DNA of 64,000 nt from HGM04593 sp045654885 (GTDB taxonomy: Bacteria > Bacteroidota > Bacteroidia > Bacteroidales > Bacteroidaceae). The stretch's first letter is position 1. Every line of letters starts with the position of its first letter. The translations under genes were made by a program, and so were the position numbers. Positions 36,635-45,190 of the stretch are shown in pieces. Under the pieces are notes generated by a model, which was given only the letters and a program-made list of their open reading frames with translations, had not been told where the DNA came from and made no database searches. The DNA lies in contig JAZOOF010000031.1 in NCBI GenBank assembly GCA_045654885.1, positions 21,039 to 85,038 on the forward strand, in the 5' to 3' direction.

Positions 36635-37223
36635 TGTTTTCCTGCGGCTTGTTGCCGTTGCCTTTTTTGTTGAACTGGTTCATTGTACGTGCAAGGCCTG
36701 CAAAGCAGAAACTCTTGATGATTTCGTTTGTAGTCTCCAGCTGCTCTTCAATGACTTTCTGCTCGTCGCTGTCAAATGCTCCAAGTACAAAATTTACCTG
36801 GTGCCCCTTGCCAAAGTCGTTTCCAATGCCAAAGCGCAGGCGTGCATAGTTGGTTGTGCCCAATGTGGCGGCAATGTGCTTGAGCCCGTTGTGTCCGCCA
36901 TCGCTGCCTTGTCCTTTGAGGCGCAGGGCGCCGACGGGCAAGGCGAGGTCGTCCACAATCACAAGCACGTTTTCCAAAGCTATTTTCTCCTGCTGCATCC
37001 AGTAACGCACTGCGTTTCCGCTGAGATTCATGTATGTCGATGGCTTGAGGAGAATGAGCTTGCGTCCACGTACCGATGCCTCGGCTACAAAGCCGTAACG
37101 CTTGTCCTGAAAAGCAGTATTGGACGCCTTTGCAAAAGCGTCCAATACAGTAAATCCTATGTTGTGGCGGGTTCCCTCGTACTCGTAGCCGATGTTGCCC
37201 AACCCTACAATCAGATATTTCAT
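36627..37223 (-). CDS. pth: Peptidyl-tRNA hydrolase
   Basis: The 198-residue enzyme cleaves peptidyl-tRNA released from ribosomes. The motifs LIVGLGNIGYEYEGTRHNIGF (catalytic His in TRHN), KPSTYMNLSGNAV and DDLALPVGALRLKGQGSDGGHNGLK are all present in the usual order. It lies 13 bp after rplY, an arrangement common in Bacteroidales and other bacteria. Confidence 0.95.
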   Translation of the reverse strand: MKYLIVGLGNIGYEYEGTRHNIGFTVLDAFAKASNTAFQDKRYGFVAEASVRGRKLILLKPSTYMNLSGNAVRYWMQQEKIALENVLVIVDDLALPVGALRLKGQGSDGGHNGLKHIAATLGTTNYARLRFGIGNDFGKGHQVNFVLGAFDSDEQKVIEEQLETTNEIIKSFCFAGLARTMNQFNKKGNGNKPQENNG

Positions 37224-37236
37224 TTGCCGTCAGGGA

Positions 37237-37815
37237 TTACTTTCTTGCGGCTGCTGCAGCTGCTGCAGATGCACGAGTTGTCTTAACAGAAGCAACAAGT
37301 GACTCCTTAGCTGATACGAGCTCAAGACCCTCGTAAGAAAGCTCACCTACCTTGATTGACTTACCGAGCTGGAGAGCTGTTACGTCAACTGTCAAAATCT
37401 CAGGGATAGCTGTGTAAAGAGCCTTAACCTTGAGGTAGCGCTGAACCTGAACGAGCTTACCACCGGCACGTACACCCTCGGCAAGACCCTCGAGCTTAAC
37501 GGGAACTGCCATAACGATTGGCTTCTCCTCTGTTACCTGATAGAAATCTACGTGGAGGATAGTGTCCTTTACTGGGTGGAACTGGATGTCCTTCATAACT
37601 GCCTTAACAGTTACACCGTCGATTGTGAGGTCAACTACGTGGATGTCCGGTGTGTAAACCAACTTGCGGAGACCCTCTGTAGGTACGCTGAATGCCTTAG
37701 CCTCTTTCTCTACACCGTAAAGGTTGCAAGGTACAAGACCTGCGTTGCGAAGTGCGTTGGTAGCTCTCTTACCAACCTCGGTTCTTGCTGAACCGTTGAT
37801 GCTGATTGATTTCAT
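37237..37815 (-). CDS. rplY: 50S ribosomal protein L25/general stress protein Ctc
   Basis: The 192-residue protein is the long (Ctc-type) form of L25, with the N-terminal 5S rRNA-binding beta-barrel (ISINGSARTEVGKRATNALR, LVPCNLYG) and the C-terminal beta domain. The final 15 residues are an Ala-rich extension (AAAAAAARK). It is the first gene of the rplY-pth-hsp15 operon and has a clear promoter upstream. Confidence 0.93.
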   Translation of the reverse strand: MKSISINGSARTEVGKRATNALRNAGLVPCNLYGVEKEAKAFSVPTEGLRKLVYTPDIHVVDLTIDGVTVKAVMKDIQFHPVKDTILHVDFYQVTEEKPIVMAVPVKLEGLAEGVRAGGKLVQVQRYLKVKALYTAIPEILTVDVTALQLGKSIKVGELSYEGLELVSAKESLVASVKTTRASAAAAAAARK

Positions 37816-37895
37816 AATTAAAATGTGTTACTCTAAATTAAGATTAATTTTACTTGCTTAATTCGCCATCACACGATGTCTCTTAAAAGCGGGTG

Positions 37896-37927
37896 CAAAA
37901 GTATGCTTTTTTTTTGGATTTTGCAAA
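37896..37927 (-). promoter_or_regulatory. Promoter of the rplY operon
   Basis: On the minus strand, TTTG (37924-37927) and TACTTTTG (37896-37903) are separated by 20 bp, an exact consensus match. The predicted leader is about 75 nt. Confidence 0.75.
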
Positions 37928-37956
37928 TAAAAGGCATACTCACTTGGGTATTTCTG

Positions 37957-39642
37957 TTATTTTATAAGGATTTTGTGTACTTTGCCACCGGCTTCTACAA
38001 TGTAAAGTCCTTTTCCGTTTATTGTGACATAGCCGTTGCCGCTTGCTACAAGGCTGCCGCTTGTGGTGAATACGTTAATCTTGCCGTCAGCAGTGATGCT
38101 GTTGCCGTTGATGGCAATGTCTGTTGTTGCAACCTCGTCAATTCCTGTTGCATTGGTCACAGGCCACAGATACTTGCCGATGCTGTAGTAGTAGGTGCAC
38201 GCGGTGCTTTCTCTGCCCTGTGCGTCGGTTGTGTACTCCTTCTGCAGGTAGTTGGTGTCGCCAAAGTATTCAAAATGTGTTGTGCTGTTCGGATACTCGA
38301 TGGTTGAGAGACGTGCCGCATCGTCATAAGAGTAGATGGTTGTCTTGAGTGTTCCATCTATGGCCTCCATTCTCATAGTCTCGCCGTTGAATGTGTACTG
38401 TGCAGCCTCTTGGATGATTTTGCCGTTCTTCTCGTAGTGTTTTATGAAGTCTGCACGGTGATTCTCGAATCTCCATTCCTTTGCTTCATTATCCCAGACT
38501 ACAACGTTGCTGCCCATTGGGAAATCTGCTACGTTGTCATAGCTGGTTCTATAGCACATTATTCCAATTGGGAATTCGTAGTTGTACGATGGGTGGGTGT
38601 ATAGGTATCTACCGTTGCCTTGCCATTTCACAAAAATGTGTGCCTCGATGAATTTCTCATATATTATGGTATCGCCCATATCGACCTCCTCAATCTGAAC
38701 GTTGATTTCTCCATTATAGTACCAGTCGCCATCATCGAAGTCGATTGTGTGATTGCCCTCTTCATAATCCTCCATGCTTGCTTTTGCTACGCGCTGAACC
38801 TTTGCGTACTCCTCTTCTTCGTATTCTTCGTCGTATATTGTCCAATAGTTGTCAATGTTGCCAAGTTCCGATTCGGGAAAATCAGATTCCTCTATTATGT
38901 AGAATACGAGATTACCGTTTTCGTCTCTCTCGAATTTGAAACCTTCGAGCTGATTGTAATCTGCATCCCAAACTACATTGTAGTAGCAATGTTCATCAAA
39001 CAGGTCTTCATCCAGTTCAAGCTCGTAGTTGCCGTTCTCGCACTCGTAGTATGATATGCAGCAGCCTGTAAAGCGCATCTCTACATATCCATAAAGTCTG
39101 CTTGTACGGGTTTCTTCATCGAAGGTATATTCTTTCATGATGGTGGGGTTGCCGAATCGGTCGTATGTAATCTCTTCTTCAAGAGCCAAGACCATGACGT
39201 CTTCGTCCATATAGTAATACATCTCGCTGCGTTTGTCATCGAAATATGTCACGACAATCTGTTCTGTCTTTGTACCCTTGCTGCCGTCTGCAGAATATAC
39301 GTAATGTGAATAGTCTACACAACGGTTCTGCTCGTCAAAGGTGTATTCGGCAAGGAACGATTCGCTTTCGTCGGTCTGGAGAGTCCATATGTTACCATCT
39401 TCAAGACGGTATGTCTTTCGCGATGCAAGGTAGCCGAACTCGTTGTATGTGTAGTATACGCGTTCCTGTTCGGAAATTACGCTGTCGAGGTGGATGACGT
39501 CCATATAACCCTCGTGGATTGGTGCTGTCCTTGCTGCAAAGGATTTGATTTTGTTGAATTTGTGTTGCGCAGTGGCTGCACCTGGTAGAATTAACAGCAA
39601 CATCAGTGCTACGAAAGCCTGTAATGTGTAGATTTTTTTCAT
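37957..39642 (-). CDS. Secreted protein with type IX sorting-like tail
   Basis: The 561-residue protein has a signal peptide (MKKIYTL start, LILPGAATAQ cleavage region near residue 25). The body is very rich in Tyr, Glu and Asp, with repeated short units of the YTFDEQNRCVDYSHYV kind seen in Bacteroidota proteins with YD/RHS-like strand repeats. The last 70 residues resemble a Por_Secre_tail: ending in INVFTTSGSLVASG, GKGLYIVEAGGKVHKILIK-like strands, indicating type IX secretion. No catalytic motif is seen. The start at 39642 gives a normal signal peptide; the longer frame to 39681 does not. Confidence 0.8.
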   Translation of the reverse strand: MKKIYTLQAFVALMLLLILPGAATAQHKFNKIKSFAARTAPIHEGYMDVIHLDSVISEQERVYYTYNEFGYLASRKTYRLEDGNIWTLQTDESESFLAEYTFDEQNRCVDYSHYVYSADGSKGTKTEQIVVTYFDDKRSEMYYYMDEDVMVLALEEEITYDRFGNPTIMKEYTFDEETRTSRLYGYVEMRFTGCCISYYECENGNYELELDEDLFDEHCYYNVVWDADYNQLEGFKFERDENGNLVFYIIEESDFPESELGNIDNYWTIYDEEYEEEEYAKVQRVAKASMEDYEEGNHTIDFDDGDWYYNGEINVQIEEVDMGDTIIYEKFIEAHIFVKWQGNGRYLYTHPSYNYEFPIGIMCYRTSYDNVADFPMGSNVVVWDNEAKEWRFENHRADFIKHYEKNGKIIQEAAQYTFNGETMRMEAIDGTLKTTIYSYDDAARLSTIEYPNSTTHFEYFGDTNYLQKEYTTDAQGRESTACTYYYSIGKYLWPVTNATGIDEVATTDIAINGNSITADGKINVFTTSGSLVASGNGYVTINGKGLYIVEAGGKVHKILIK

Positions 39643-39677
39643 ATATGAGATGATTTTGTTTATATCGTGGATAAAAT

Positions 39678-39719
39678 CCACAGTTGTTTACCGGCCCATT
39701 GGTCGGTAAACAACTGTGG
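39678..39719 (-). terminator. Hairpin terminator after the DUF3276 gene
   Basis: Positions 39678-39693 and 39704-39719 form a perfect 16-bp stem with a 10-nt loop; a short T run follows on the minus strand. It lies between the DUF3276 gene and the sorting-tail gene. Confidence 0.8.
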
Positions 39720-39733
39720 TATATATGCGGTTC

Positions 39734-40096
39734 TTAGAACTCTATGTCAATATTGAGTTTTTCCTCCTCTTTTGGCTGTTCTGCAGGTGTTTCCTGATAG
39801 CGTGGAACATATTCACCCTGCTCGGCAACCACGTAGTCAATGGCCTCCTTCAGGCTGTTGGCGAATTTTGTGAAGTCCTCGCGGTAAAGGAAGATTTTAT
39901 GCTTCTCGAACGAAAGGGTGGTGTTCTCTCCCTCGCCCGAAACAAGTTTCTTGCTCTCGGTAATTGAAATGTACATCTCCTCCTTGCGGTTCTTCTTTAC
40001 ATCTATATAATAGATACGCTTTCCGGCTTTTATTGCCTGCGAGAATACTATTTCCTTGTCACTCTCAATCATTCCACTCTTTTTGTTCTCTTCCAT
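39734..40096 (-). CDS. DUF3276/PUR-alpha-like nucleic-acid binding protein
   Basis: The 120-residue protein matches the DUF3276 (PUR-family) proteins of Bacteroidota: EIVFSQAIKAGKRIYYIDVKKNRKE, YISITESKK and HKIFLYREDFTKF form the PUR-alpha beta-beta-beta-beta-alpha unit. PUR domains bind single-stranded nucleic acids. The C-terminal 30 residues are Glu/Pro-rich and probably disordered. It stands alone, with its own terminator downstream. Confidence 0.85.
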   Translation of the reverse strand: MEENKKSGMIESDKEIVFSQAIKAGKRIYYIDVKKNRKEEMYISITESKKLVSGEGENTTLSFEKHKIFLYREDFTKFANSLKEAIDYVVAEQGEYVPRYQETPAEQPKEEEKLNIDIEF

Positions 40097-40349
40097 AAAT
40101 AATAGTTCAAAAGGGTTTTACTTCTTTACTCATGTCTGTGCACAGCTGTTCAAATTTCCCCTGACATTGTTATGCTTTAGACACGATTCTCTCGGTTTAG
40201 AGCGCTAATATGGACAAAAAAAAGTTAAAATCCAATACTTTTGTCTCTGTTTTTTCAAAAATGGTGTGTTTTTGTTAATTTTTGTGGTATTTTGTGTGTA
40301 AATAATCTTTACATCTTATAATTTCTGTGTTGGCGGAAATTGCTCCGGT

Positions 40350-40461
40350 AGTAACGTCGTTCATGGCCGGACAATTCAAAGACGGCGGGCTTCAGCGTCA
40401 CATATTCCAATCCCATATATCATGCCCGCCGTCCATGATGGCGGCAAGCCGCCTTGTTACT
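40350..40461. repeat. 112-bp imperfect palindromic element
   Basis: Ends AGTAAC and GTTACT are inverted. Inside, GACGGCGGGC (40381-40390) pairs with GCCCGCCGTC (40424-40433), and GCGGC-AA-GCCGC (40441-40452) forms a separate hairpin. It is GC-rich in an AT-rich gap and has no coding frame. It could be a small repeat element, a structured RNA or a terminator array. Confidence 0.5.
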
Positions 40462-40540
40462 ATGACAGTTTCTTGTATAACAAAGTGGTGACGGTTTTTG
40501 TTTCCAGGGCACTGCTTTTTCTTTATACATCGGGCTTTAT

Positions 40541-40572
40541 TTTGTGTGTGAGTGGATAATTTTGTATCTTCG
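40541..40572 (+). promoter_or_regulatory. Promoter of the DMT transporter gene
   Basis: TTTG at 40541-40544 and TATCTTCG (one mismatch to TAnnTTTG) at 40565-40572 are 20 bp apart. The ATG at 40603 follows 30 bp later. Confidence 0.6.
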
Positions 40573-40602
40573 CTGTCGATTTTAATGTAGTGATTGGGAT
40601 TT

Positions 40603-41532
40603 ATGAGTAACGATACAGTGACAGGTGTTTCTGTTTTTCAGCGCCGCGGTTGGGTGGTTGTTTTTGCCATGACTGCTGCCGTGGCTTGGGGATGGGCTTA
40701 TCCGCTCATCAAATTGGGTTTCGAGGAGTTTGCCATCATGCAGGATATGACGGCAAGCAAGATGTTGTTTGCCGGTGTGCGTTTTACCCTGTCGGGGCTT
40801 ATTGTGTTGGCTATAGCGCTTTCTAAAGGGTTGAGTCTACGTGTCAATGGCGCAACGGGGTGGGGATATCTTGCTGCCTATGCGTTGCTCAACACCGCAA
40901 TACACTATGCATGTTTCTACATAGGCCTGTCGCATAGCGAGGGTGCAAGGGCAGCCATCCTGAATTCTCTTGGGGTGTTCATGCTTGTGCTGTTGGCATG
41001 CCTGTTCTTCAAGAGCGACAAACTGACCCCGGCGAAGATTATCGGTTGCGTCATTGGATTTGCCGGAATTCTGGCCTTGAATATCGGTAATGGTGCAGGT
41101 AGCGGCTTCACCTTTATGGGCGACGGAATGATAATACTCAATGCCCTGTGCTCGGCATTTGCAGGCCTGATGACACGCGGGCTCGGACGCCATGCCAACG
41201 TGTTTGCAGCCACCGGCTACAGCCTTGCATTGGGTGGTGTGATGCTGGTGGTGCCCGCTCTTTTGCTTGGCGGAACATTGCCTGTTGTTACAGCAGCCGG
41301 AGTGGGGATACTGTTCCTGCTCATATGTATATCCACCCTTGGTTTCGCACTCTACAATAAACTGCTCAGCTGCAACCCGGTGGGTAAGGTGGCAATATTC
41401 AATTCGCTCATTCCTGTTGTGGGTGCAGTGACATCGTGCCTGTGTCTTGGCGAACCATTTTATTGGAAATATGCCGTTGCCGCACTGTTGGCAATGACAG
41501 GAATATATATAATCAATTCCAGAAAAGGATAA
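40603..41532 (+). CDS. EamA-family drug/metabolite transporter
   Basis: The 309-residue inner-membrane protein has about ten hydrophobic helices in two EamA repeats (for example FAMTAAVAWGWAYPLIKLGFEEF near the start and LLICISTLGFALYNKLL in the second half). Substrates of this superfamily include amino acids, nucleotides and drugs; none can be assigned here. The ATG at 40603 is preferred to an upstream TTG at 40594. Confidence 0.88.
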   Translation: MSNDTVTGVSVFQRRGWVVVFAMTAAVAWGWAYPLIKLGFEEFAIMQDMTASKMLFAGVRFTLSGLIVLAIALSKGLSLRVNGATGWGYLAAYALLNTAIHYACFYIGLSHSEGARAAILNSLGVFMLVLLACLFFKSDKLTPAKIIGCVIGFAGILALNIGNGAGSGFTFMGDGMIILNALCSAFAGLMTRGLGRHANVFAATGYSLALGGVMLVVPALLLGGTLPVVTAAGVGILFLLICISTLGFALYNKLLSCNPVGKVAIFNSLIPVVGAVTSCLCLGEPFYWKYAVAALLAMTGIYIINSRKG

Positions 41533-41581
41533 AATAATTCGGGACTCACTTCACGATAGAAGTCGAGTCCCGAATTATTTT
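41531..41581. terminator. Bidirectional hairpin terminator
   Basis: Positions 41531-41547 and 41565-41581 form a perfect 17-bp stem with a 17-nt loop; the outer ends are A/T runs. It lies between the transporter gene and the convergent 70-residue gene, overlapping both stop codons. Confidence 0.8.
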
Positions 41582-41792
41582 ATATCAGCATCACAAGAAT
41601 CGCTATCGGTATGCAGCCATCGAAAGTGTAAAGTATATTTCCGCTGTACGTGCTGTTGCCATTATATAGGTGTTCGCCGTCGTAGGTGTAGAGTATGTTT
41701 CCGCTGTACGTGCTGTTGCCTTTGTAAATTCTTGATTGTGCCATTGTGAATATTGGTATTAGTGTCAGTAAAAAGAATAAATATGTTTTCAT
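41580..41792 (-). CDS. Small secreted protein with duplicated GNSTYSGN repeat
   Basis: The 70-residue product has a signal peptide (residues 1-19, FTMAQ end). The mature part is two copies of a unit containing GNSTYSGNILYT(Y/F)DG, followed by a hydrophobic tail (PIAILVMLI). The repeats are almost identical at DNA level too. Similar short repeat proteins are, from memory, widespread in gut Bacteroidales and have no known function. The unusual hydrophobic C-terminus could insert in a membrane. Confidence 0.65.
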   Translation of the reverse strand: MKTYLFFLLTLIPIFTMAQSRIYKGNSTYSGNILYTYDGEHLYNGNSTYSGNILYTFDGCIPIAILVMLI

Positions 41793-41857
41793 AAGTCACA
41801 TGCTTATTTTTACATAGGCAAATCTAACAATAAATATTCATATTTCGCTTTTAAATC

Positions 41858-41887
41858 TTTGTCATATTGATAAAATGGATAACTTTG
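41858..41887 (+). promoter_or_regulatory. Promoter of glnA
   Basis: TAACTTTG at 41880-41887 is an exact -7 match. The nearest TTTG (41858-41861) is 18 bp upstream, slightly short of the usual 19-21. Confidence 0.55.
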
Positions 41888-41948
41888 CGGTATAACAAAG
41901 TGCGATAGTGCGCTGTTGTTTTTTTAACGGTTATCAAATTTTATTCTT

Positions 41949-43454
41949 ATGGATACTTCATTGGAAATGAGCCCTAACAGGGTGGTGGCTTTTCTTGGAA
42001 AGCCTTGTCGTGAGTTTACAAAGGCCGACATCGTGCGTTACATCAAGGAGAACGGCATCAGGATGGTGAACTTCATGTACCCGGCGGGTGACGGAAGACT
42101 CAAGACACTGAACTTTGTCATCAACAGTGCTGCGTATCTTGATGCCATACTCACCTGTGGCGAGCGTGTAGACGGCTCGTCGCTCTTCCCGTTCATTGAG
42201 GCAGGTAGCAGTGACCTCTATGTGTTGCCACGCTTCAGCACTGCATTCGTTGACCCGTTTGCCGAGATACCTACACTGTCTATGCTCTGCTCATACTTCA
42301 ACAAGGATGGTGAGCCGCTTGAGAGCTCGCCCGAGAATACCCTGCGCAAGGCATGCCGTGCGTTCAACGAGGTGACCGGCCTGCAGTTCCAGGCAATGGG
42401 TGAACTGGAGTATTATGTGATTGCCCCCGACAGCGGTATGTTCGCCGCAACCGACCAGAAGGGTTACCATGAGTCGGCGCCATATGCAAAGTTCAACGAC
42501 TTCCGCACCGAGTGCATGGCTTATATTGCCCAAGCCGGTGGACAGATAAAGTACGGACACTCCGAGGTGGGTAACTTTACCATCGACGATATGGTCTATG
42601 AGCAGAACGAGATTGAGTTCTTGCCTGTCCCTGCATGTGAGGCTGCCGACCAGCTTATGATTGCAAAGTGGATTATCCGCAACCTTGCATTCAAGTATGG
42701 CTATGATGTCACTTTCGCTCCCAAGATTACTGCCGGCAAGGCAGGCTCAGGCCTGCATGTCCACATGCGCCTTATGAACGACGGTGCTAATGTCATGCTC
42801 GACAGTGAGGGCAAACTGTCACAGAATGCGCGCCGCGCCATTGCCGGCATGATGGTGCTTGCTCCATCGATAACTGCATTCGGAAACACTAACCCTACAT
42901 CATACTTCCGCCTTGTGCCGCATCAGGAGGCTCCTACAAATATCTGTTGGGGCGACCGCAACCGTTCGGTGCTGGTGCGCGTGCCGCTTGGCTGGGCTGC
43001 CAAGAGCGACATGTGCCGCATTGCCAACCCGTTGGAGGGTGCAAGCAATTACGACACGTCGATGAAACAGACTGTGGAGATGCGTTCACCCGACGGCTCG
43101 GCCGACCTCTACCAACTCATCGCCGGTTTGGCTGTTGCTTGCCGTCATGGCTTTGAACTTGAGAATGCACTGGAGATTGCCGAGCGCACCTATGTGAACG
43201 TGAATATACATCAAAAGGAGAATGAGTCGAAATTGGCTATGCTTGAGCAACTGCCCGACAGCTGTGCCGCGAGTGCCGACTGCCTGGAGCGACAGCGTGC
43301 TGTGTTCGAGCAATACAATGTATTCAGCACTGCAATGATTGACGGTATAATAAGGCGCCTGCGTTCATACGACGACCGCACCTTGAGAGCCGACATCGGC
43401 GACAACCGCGAGGAGATGCTTGCACTTGTGCAGCGCTATTTCCACTGCGGATGA
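41949..43454 (+). CDS. glnA: Glutamine synthetase, type I-like
   Basis: The 501-residue enzyme condenses glutamate and ammonia with ATP. Typical parts are the N-terminal beta-grasp domain (FMYPAGDGRLKTLNF), the metal/glutamate-binding ELEYYV and EIEFLPV segments, KAGSGLHVHM, and NPTSYFRLVPHQEAP with the nearby NRSVLVRVP. No adenylylation loop Tyr can be assigned by eye. The length is intermediate between short GSI (about 450) and the long GSIII (about 700) also found in Bacteroidota. It stands alone. Confidence 0.9.
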   Translation: MDTSLEMSPNRVVAFLGKPCREFTKADIVRYIKENGIRMVNFMYPAGDGRLKTLNFVINSAAYLDAILTCGERVDGSSLFPFIEAGSSDLYVLPRFSTAFVDPFAEIPTLSMLCSYFNKDGEPLESSPENTLRKACRAFNEVTGLQFQAMGELEYYVIAPDSGMFAATDQKGYHESAPYAKFNDFRTECMAYIAQAGGQIKYGHSEVGNFTIDDMVYEQNEIEFLPVPACEAADQLMIAKWIIRNLAFKYGYDVTFAPKITAGKAGSGLHVHMRLMNDGANVMLDSEGKLSQNARRAIAGMMVLAPSITAFGNTNPTSYFRLVPHQEAPTNICWGDRNRSVLVRVPLGWAAKSDMCRIANPLEGASNYDTSMKQTVEMRSPDGSADLYQLIAGLAVACRHGFELENALEIAERTYVNVNIHQKENESKLAMLEQLPDSCAASADCLERQRAVFEQYNVFSTAMIDGIIRRLRSYDDRTLRADIGDNREEMLALVQRYFHCG

Positions 43455-43461
43455 ATTAAAA

Positions 43462-43537
43462 CTGCGAGTAAGCGAGAGCGATGCAAGTTAAACTTGCAGA
43501 TTGCATAGCGAGTGTTAGCAGGTTTAACTTAAACCTG
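43462..43537. repeat. Intergenic repeat with two palindromes
   Basis: CTGCGAGTAAGCGA at 43462-43475 repeats the sequences at 25096 and 25180. It is followed by GCAAGT-TAA-ACTTGC (43483-43497) and CAGGTTTA-ACT-TAAACCTG (43519-43537). There is no U-tract, so simple termination is unlikely. Confidence 0.65.
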
Positions 43538-43560
43538 AACAGATAAAACAAAACACAATT

Positions 43561-44565
43561 ATGAATATGAGAAAACTATTTTTTATAGCTGCAGTGGCAA
43601 TGGCTTGCGTTGCCTGTGGCAAAAAAGCTGAGAATAAAAACGAGTCTGCAACCCCTGTCGTTGAGGCTGTGGCTGAAAAGCCTGTCGTGTACATGACCAC
43701 CGATATCTCCCCCGAGGGACTTGTGAGGGTGTACGATGCACTTGGCGTTGTTCCTACGGGAAAAGTAGCTGTGAAGATTTCTACAGGCGAACCCGGTGGG
43801 AAGAATTTCCTGCAGCCATCGCTTATAAAGGATTTGGTAACGAAGGTGAACGGTACCATCGTTGAGTGCAACACTGCATACAAAGGCCCGCGTTTTGAGA
43901 CCGAGAGCCACCTGAAGGTGTTCGAGGACCATGGCTTCACTGCCATTGCTCCAATTGACTTGCTCGATGGCGAGGCCGAGGTGAAAATCCCGGTACAGGA
44001 TACAACCCACATAAAGTATAACATTGTGGGTGCAAACATGCTCAACTATGACTGGATTGTAAATCTCGCCCACTTCAAGGGGCATGCGATGGGCGGTTTC
44101 GGCGGTGTGCTCAAGAACCAGTCAATAGGTATTGCTTCATCCAACGGCAAGGCATATATCCATTCGGCAGGCGCCATTGAGGACAGGGAACTCATCTGGA
44201 AACACACGGCCGAGCAGGACAAGTTCATTGAGGCTATGGCTGCTGCAGCGCAGTCGGTACATGAGTATTTCGAAGGTCGTATTATTTATATTAATGTGAT
44301 GAACAACCTGTCGGTCGACTGCGACTGCAACGGACACCCTGCCGACCCGGAGATGAAGGATGTGGGTATCCTTGCATCGCTTGACCCTGTTGCACTCGAC
44401 CAGGCTTGCGTTGACCTTGTGTTCAACTACCCATCGAGCGAGGGCGATGATGCGGCTGCTCTCATTGAGCGCATCAACTCACGTCACGGAATACACATCC
44501 TTGAGCACTCTGCTGCCATTGGCCTTGGATCAAGGGAGTATGAACTGCGTAGCATTGACAAGTGA
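43561..44565 (+). CDS. DUF362 domain lipoprotein
   Basis: The 334-residue protein has a lipobox (CVAC near residue 18) and then a DUF362 domain: KVAVKISTGEPGGKNFLQP, NLAHFKGHAMGGFGGVLKNQSIG, and the closing SLDPVALDQACVDLV. DUF362 domains commonly accompany ferredoxin domains; here no 4Fe-4S CxxCxxC motif is present, so the protein is the DUF362-only, surface or periplasmic form. Function unknown. The next gene's start overlaps its stop (TGATG). Confidence 0.8.
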   Translation: MNMRKLFFIAAVAMACVACGKKAENKNESATPVVEAVAEKPVVYMTTDISPEGLVRVYDALGVVPTGKVAVKISTGEPGGKNFLQPSLIKDLVTKVNGTIVECNTAYKGPRFETESHLKVFEDHGFTAIAPIDLLDGEAEVKIPVQDTTHIKYNIVGANMLNYDWIVNLAHFKGHAMGGFGGVLKNQSIGIASSNGKAYIHSAGAIEDRELIWKHTAEQDKFIEAMAAAAQSVHEYFEGRIIYINVMNNLSVDCDCNGHPADPEMKDVGILASLDPVALDQACVDLVFNYPSSEGDDAAALIERINSRHGIHILEHSAAIGLGSREYELRSIDK

Positions 44566-45179
44566 TGCGCCGTCTGGTATATACATTATTGCTTGCTTTT
44601 ACCTGTGTCTGCGCCATGGCGCAGACACAGTGTGTTGACACGCTCCGTGTCCGCTTGGCCGTGGAGAGGATGGTCAATGATTATCCCCATTCTACATTGC
44701 AGGACATCTACAAGAGTTTCTTCCAGGACAACTTCGGCCCGGGACATGCTGTGCCCGACAGTGCACAGGCTGCAACGTGGCTGCGTAACGAACTGGCGAA
44801 AGTTGACCGGTTGGACGTGCCGTTGTATGAACCCACAGGCTACAAGGGTAACTATTATCGTGTGTCGCTCGCTGCCATTGCAAGCGGCAAGGTTAACGCC
44901 GATGCTCTCCTGTCGGCATTTCTGCGCAGCGTGCGCATGGTACAACCAAGCGAGGTTGCTGCTTGGGTAAAGGAGTGGGAGCAGATAGAAGGGATTATTG
45001 CGACAATGAGGCTTTCTTTGCCGAATTATGATGCCGATGCAAAGGCAATAGCTGTGATGTTGGCCGAAGGGCACTATGCCGTGCATCATAGCCGTGTATA
45101 TAATGAACACTATGCACCGCACTACCGCATTATAGCAAAGGATATTTTTGAAAAGGAAATCTTGCCGTTGATTGAATAA
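44565..45179 (+). CDS. Conserved exported protein of unknown function
   Basis: The 204-residue protein has a signal peptide (ending AMAQ near residue 20). The mature part is helical with a conserved-looking FFQDNFGPGH segment and a C-terminal HHSRVYNEHYAPHYRII segment that recurs in other Bacteroidota hypotheticals as far as I recall. No enzyme motif is assignable. The ATG at 44565 overlaps the DUF362 stop by one base; an upstream in-frame GTG at 44562 is less likely. The two genes probably act together. Confidence 0.75.
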   Translation: MRRLVYTLLLAFTCVCAMAQTQCVDTLRVRLAVERMVNDYPHSTLQDIYKSFFQDNFGPGHAVPDSAQAATWLRNELAKVDRLDVPLYEPTGYKGNYYRVSLAAIASGKVNADALLSAFLRSVRMVQPSEVAAWVKEWEQIEGIIATMRLSLPNYDADAKAIAVMLAEGHYAVHHSRVYNEHYAPHYRIIAKDIFEKEILPLIE

Positions 45180-45190
45180 AATCTTAGTAG

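Larger units (their letters stand above)
40097..40602. other. Gene-free stretch between DUF3276 and the transporter gene
   Basis: It holds the 112-bp palindromic element (40350-40461) and the transporter promoter (40541-40572). The first 220 bp are AT-rich with T runs and presumably include the DUF3276 promoter, which I could not place with confidence. Confidence 0.55.

Noticed and set aside
36189..37286. 365-codon open frame on the plus strand
   Set aside because: Antisense to the S4-domain and pth genes, which are unmistakable.
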